A DNA stretch of 64,000 nucleotides from Tetrapyrgos nigripes (lineage: Eukaryota; Basidiomycota; Agaricomycetes; Agaricales; Campanellaceae): positions 1 through 64,000 of the forward strand of contig JAACJM010000022.1 in assembly GCA_013368315.1 (NCBI GenBank). Direction: 5' to 3'. Position 1 is the stretch's first letter. Each line of letters starts with the position of its first letter. The translations under genes were made by a program, and so were the position numbers. The notes beneath the pieces were generated by a model that ran no database searches, had not been told where the DNA came from, and saw only the letters and a program-made list of their open reading frames with translations. Positions 61,613 to 64,000 of the stretch are shown one piece after another.

Positions 61613-61717
61613 ACACTCCATTGCCCACTGGGCTATCAAGAATGCCAGTACAGGCTGGAAATGTCCAAATGGAGACATTCTCAAAGACATTGCTGCCTGG
61701 TTGGCATACCGCACAGC

Positions 61718-62402
61718 ACTTGGGCACTTTTCGCCCTCAACACGTGATGTTCCCACGGTCCAAAAAGGCAAACCCTTTGATGGGCCACGGGCCAAGCCCG
61801 GAGCTCCATTGTTCTTCCTCCGGAGGTGCTTTTGTTTGTATTTTTGGCCTCTGGTTGAAGTTGTGAGCGTCGTTTCACTACAGAAGCCTCAGAGCTATGG
61901 TGAGGCAAAGTCAACCTGATATACGAGCTCTTAAATGCCATGTAATAGCATAAAAATGATACATTTGGACATGCTAAGGGAATATACACTGTAAACCTGA
62001 TATAAAAACCTCCAAAAGACGTGTTGAACATGTCCAAAAGACACTAAACTACACTATCCTATCCTGTTCAACTCATAAGCACAAAATGGGCCTCTGGCCC
62101 TGGAAGAACCACAACATAAGCCTGAAAGAGGAGCAAGTTAGCAAAACAGACCAGAAGGACACTATAGAACTTGAAGCAAACTGATAGTGGAAAGGCAAGA
62201 CAATGGTGATAGATTATCTTACAAGGCATAGAGAGAGCAGGCCTAAGACCAGGGGGGGAGGGCGTTCGCGAGTGGTGGTGGTGGTGGTGGTGGTGAAAGA
62301 ACAATCAACGAACAAATAAACAAAACACACGGGAGGCTTTCGGTCAGCCGATTGAAGCCCCATTGGGACGTCACATGTTGAGGGCGGAAAGTCAAAACCT
62401 CT
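61718..62402. mobile_element. ~685-bp inverted-repeat element inserted in the RNase H sequence
   Basis: The ends are inverted over about 40 bp, sharing CGCCCTCAACA, GTGA and GT.CC blocks: left ACTTTTCGCCCTCAACACGT, right (other strand) ACTTTCCGCCCTCAACATGT. The 7 bp GCACAGC flank it on both sides (61711-61717, 62403-62409); an eighth base differs C/T. Skipping it restores RNase H-like reading across the site (YRTA to PLFITYVKAHNRN). It has no coding capacity and contains a (GGT)8 run at about 62274-62296. Confidence 0.8.
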
Positions 62403-62490
62403 GCACAGCCCCATTATTCATCACTTATGTCAAAGCACACAACAGGAATACACATAATGAGATGGCAGATCAGCTAGCAAAAGAAGGTGC
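62403..62490 (+). pseudogene. RNase H C-terminal part of the non-LTR element
   Basis: Encodes ITYVKAHNRNTHNEMADQLA, the final RNase H region with the conserved His and the last catalytic Asp (NEMADQLA). Its upstream half (HWAIKNASTGWKCPNGDIL) lies at 61613-61717, before the inserted element. The first catalytic residues are missing at the 5' cut. Confidence 0.7.
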
Positions 62491-62639
62491 CATGCAACCA
62501 ATCTCACAATCACACTACATTCCACTCTTACCCCCACAAAGCCCAACCCATCACCCCCCCACTAGCAATATCAAAGGTCTCAACAAACCTTCCAGAGCAA
62601 CCATCAGAGGGAGAAAAAGAGACCACACGAAAACTGAAA

Positions 62640-64000
62640 GTCCAGTCTTACACTTGCTCCTCCCACCGTGGTTGCAACTTCCTTGCACACCTACATACTC
62701 ATAACCTGGCAAAACTTCAGGAAGTCACTCCCAACTCAGCAGCTTTCTGGAACCAACTTCAGGTCCTCCAAGGTGGCTCTAAGAAAAACAACCCATTATC
62801 TGCCTCAGACCTTGCATCAGTTTTCTCTGTTCATATGAACCCTCCTCTGATTCCACCAGAAAACTTCAATCAGGAGTCCATCTCAGAGAAAGTTCGCCGA
62901 GCCAGCCTCATCCCTCCCATCACACAGCCCTTACCTTCTGTCAAACAACAAGTTACTGCTGAAGACATTGAAGAAGCCAAAGCTAATCTCCTCAAAAAGT
63001 CCTCATCATCAAAAGGCATTGATAATATCGGGAAAGATCTTATCATGCAAATGGACAATGACAAACTTGCCAAATTGTTCAATGCATGCCTTGATGAGCG
63101 TGACTCCCCATTAGCCTGGCTGGTGTCCCACATCACTGCTATCCTCAAAAAAGGAAAGGATCCCTCAGATCCAAATGGCTACTGGGCTGTGTCACTGGAG
63201 AGTTGTATTCTGAAAATGTTCACTTACATTATTCACAAATACATTTACAGTTGGGCTGTCAATCTCAATCTCATTCCTCCATCTCAGAATGGATTCTGCC
63301 CCGAATACCATACCAACAATAATGCTTTTGTTCTTCGCACAATCATTGAAAAGTCTCAAGCTGAAGGCAAATATGTATGGCTTGCATTTGTGGATATCAG
63401 CAACGCTTTTCCCTCCATCACACACTCTCTCCTATGGCTCAAGCTCCACAACAATGGCCTCACTGGCAAGCTCTTTGACTGGATACGGAGACTCTGCACT
63501 GACATGGAATATGTTGTGGAGTCCAATGGTGAATACTCCATGTCATTCAAAGCACGCATGGGTGTCCTCATGGGAGATCCTGCCTCCCCAACCCTATGGC
63601 TACTATATATGCATGACTTTGCACTCAAAGAACACCCTGATGATATATCCCTCATGGTGACAGTCATTTCACACCTTGAACATGCTGATGATGTAGTACT
63701 TATCTCATCCTCTTGCCATAGCCTTCAGTTTCACCTTGATACTTTCGCAAAATGGTGCAGCGAAAATGCTCTTGTGGTCAATGGACTCAAATCATGGGCA
63801 ATGGTATTTGGTCCTCTAATCAGCCAACTACCCATTCTTACCCTTGCTGGTGAAATTGCCCAATATACCAAGCAACATACATATGTTGGTATTACCTTCT
63901 GCTCTACAGAGTGCAACATCTTTGCTGCTCACTTCTCTCGCATCACCACAGAGGCCCAAAAAAATGCAAATGCAGTCCTTAGCATTGAATCAGTGGTAGG
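62640..64000 (+). CDS. Reverse transcriptase of a non-LTR retrotransposon, partial at window edge
   Basis: The frame is open from at least 62640 through 64000 (first ATG in frame 62835). After a leader (AFWNQLQVLQGG) come the RT motifs: AKANLLKKSSSSKGIDNIGK, WLVSHITAILKKGKDPSDPN, SQNGFCPEYHTNNNAFVLR, motif A LAFVDISNAFPSITHS, motif B MGVLMGDPASPTLW and motif C LEHADDVVLIS. Motif C is HADD rather than the common YADD, and motif B has M for the usual Q; both changes are typical of this fungal clade. No stop or frameshift is seen, in contrast to the gypsy copies. The C-terminal end lies outside the window. Confidence 0.85.

Larger units (their letters stand above)
61613..64000 (+). mobile_element. 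Non-LTR retrotransposon (RNase H then RT), interrupted and running off the window
   Basis: An RNase H-like part (61613-61717 and 62403-62490) is followed, in the same orientation, by a reverse transcriptase open to the window edge. The RT resembles the widely repeated basidiomycete non-LTR family in which motif B reads GDPASPTLW. The 5' end is cut by a dispersed repeat end at 61612. Confidence 0.8.

Noticed and set aside
62068..62304. Minus-strand frame with a poly-histidine run
   Set aside because: The histidines come from a (GGT)8 microsatellite inside a non-coding inverted-repeat element.

Overview
The window looks like repeat-rich DNA from a filamentous basidiomycete, most likely an Agaricomycete. 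The genes are broken by many short GT-AG introns of about 50-75 bp. There is a GH11 xylanase with a fungal CBM1 cellulose-binding domain, a HET-domain fragment, an A1 aspartic protease and a five-exon gene resembling the fungal DUF6532 family. The mobile elements are types common in this group: chromodomain Ty3/gypsy, Tc1, hAT, a Plavaka-like (KDZ) transposase, a Pif1-type helicase fragment and a basidiomycete-type non-LTR reverse transcriptase. No rRNA, tRNA or CRISPR array was recognised.

Layout. 1-18.7 kb is almost all repeats: an apparently complete Tc1 element (972-2598), an interspersed repeat family with ends reading TTACGAGGCC, a degenerate satellite-like stretch (4.24-5.3 kb), a small non-autonomous hAT element with a perfect 8-bp target duplication (5352-5886), a decayed hAT transposase (6.4-8.7 kb), a helicase fragment (8.9-9.7 kb) and a solo LTR (12957-13358). 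18.76-23.33 kb is a 5'-truncated gypsy copy. 24.3-37.5 kb is the gene island: HET fragment, small secreted protein, xylanase, and a seven-exon multi-pass membrane protein. Within it a ~2.2-kb segment is present twice, on either side of the xylanase. 38.6-48.6 kb is a nested transposon cluster: a Plavaka transposase interrupted by a second gypsy copy (minus strand), which meets a third gypsy copy of another family (plus strand) head to head. 48.6-52 kb holds tandem repeats. 54.1-55.7 kb is a frameshifted aspartic protease, 57.3-58.6 kb the DUF6532-like gene, and 61.6-64 kb a non-LTR element whose RNase H part is split by a small inverted-repeat element; its reverse transcriptase frame is still open at the window edge.

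The genes do not form one pathway. Xylanase, aspartic protease and the small secreted protein fit a plant-debris-degrading or plant-associated fungus. The clearest pattern across the window is mutational: in the gypsy copies nearly every premature stop is TGA, and wherever the sister copy is intact the codon is CGA. That is the footprint of C-to-T change at CpG sites, as expected from transposon DNA methylation or a RIP-like process.
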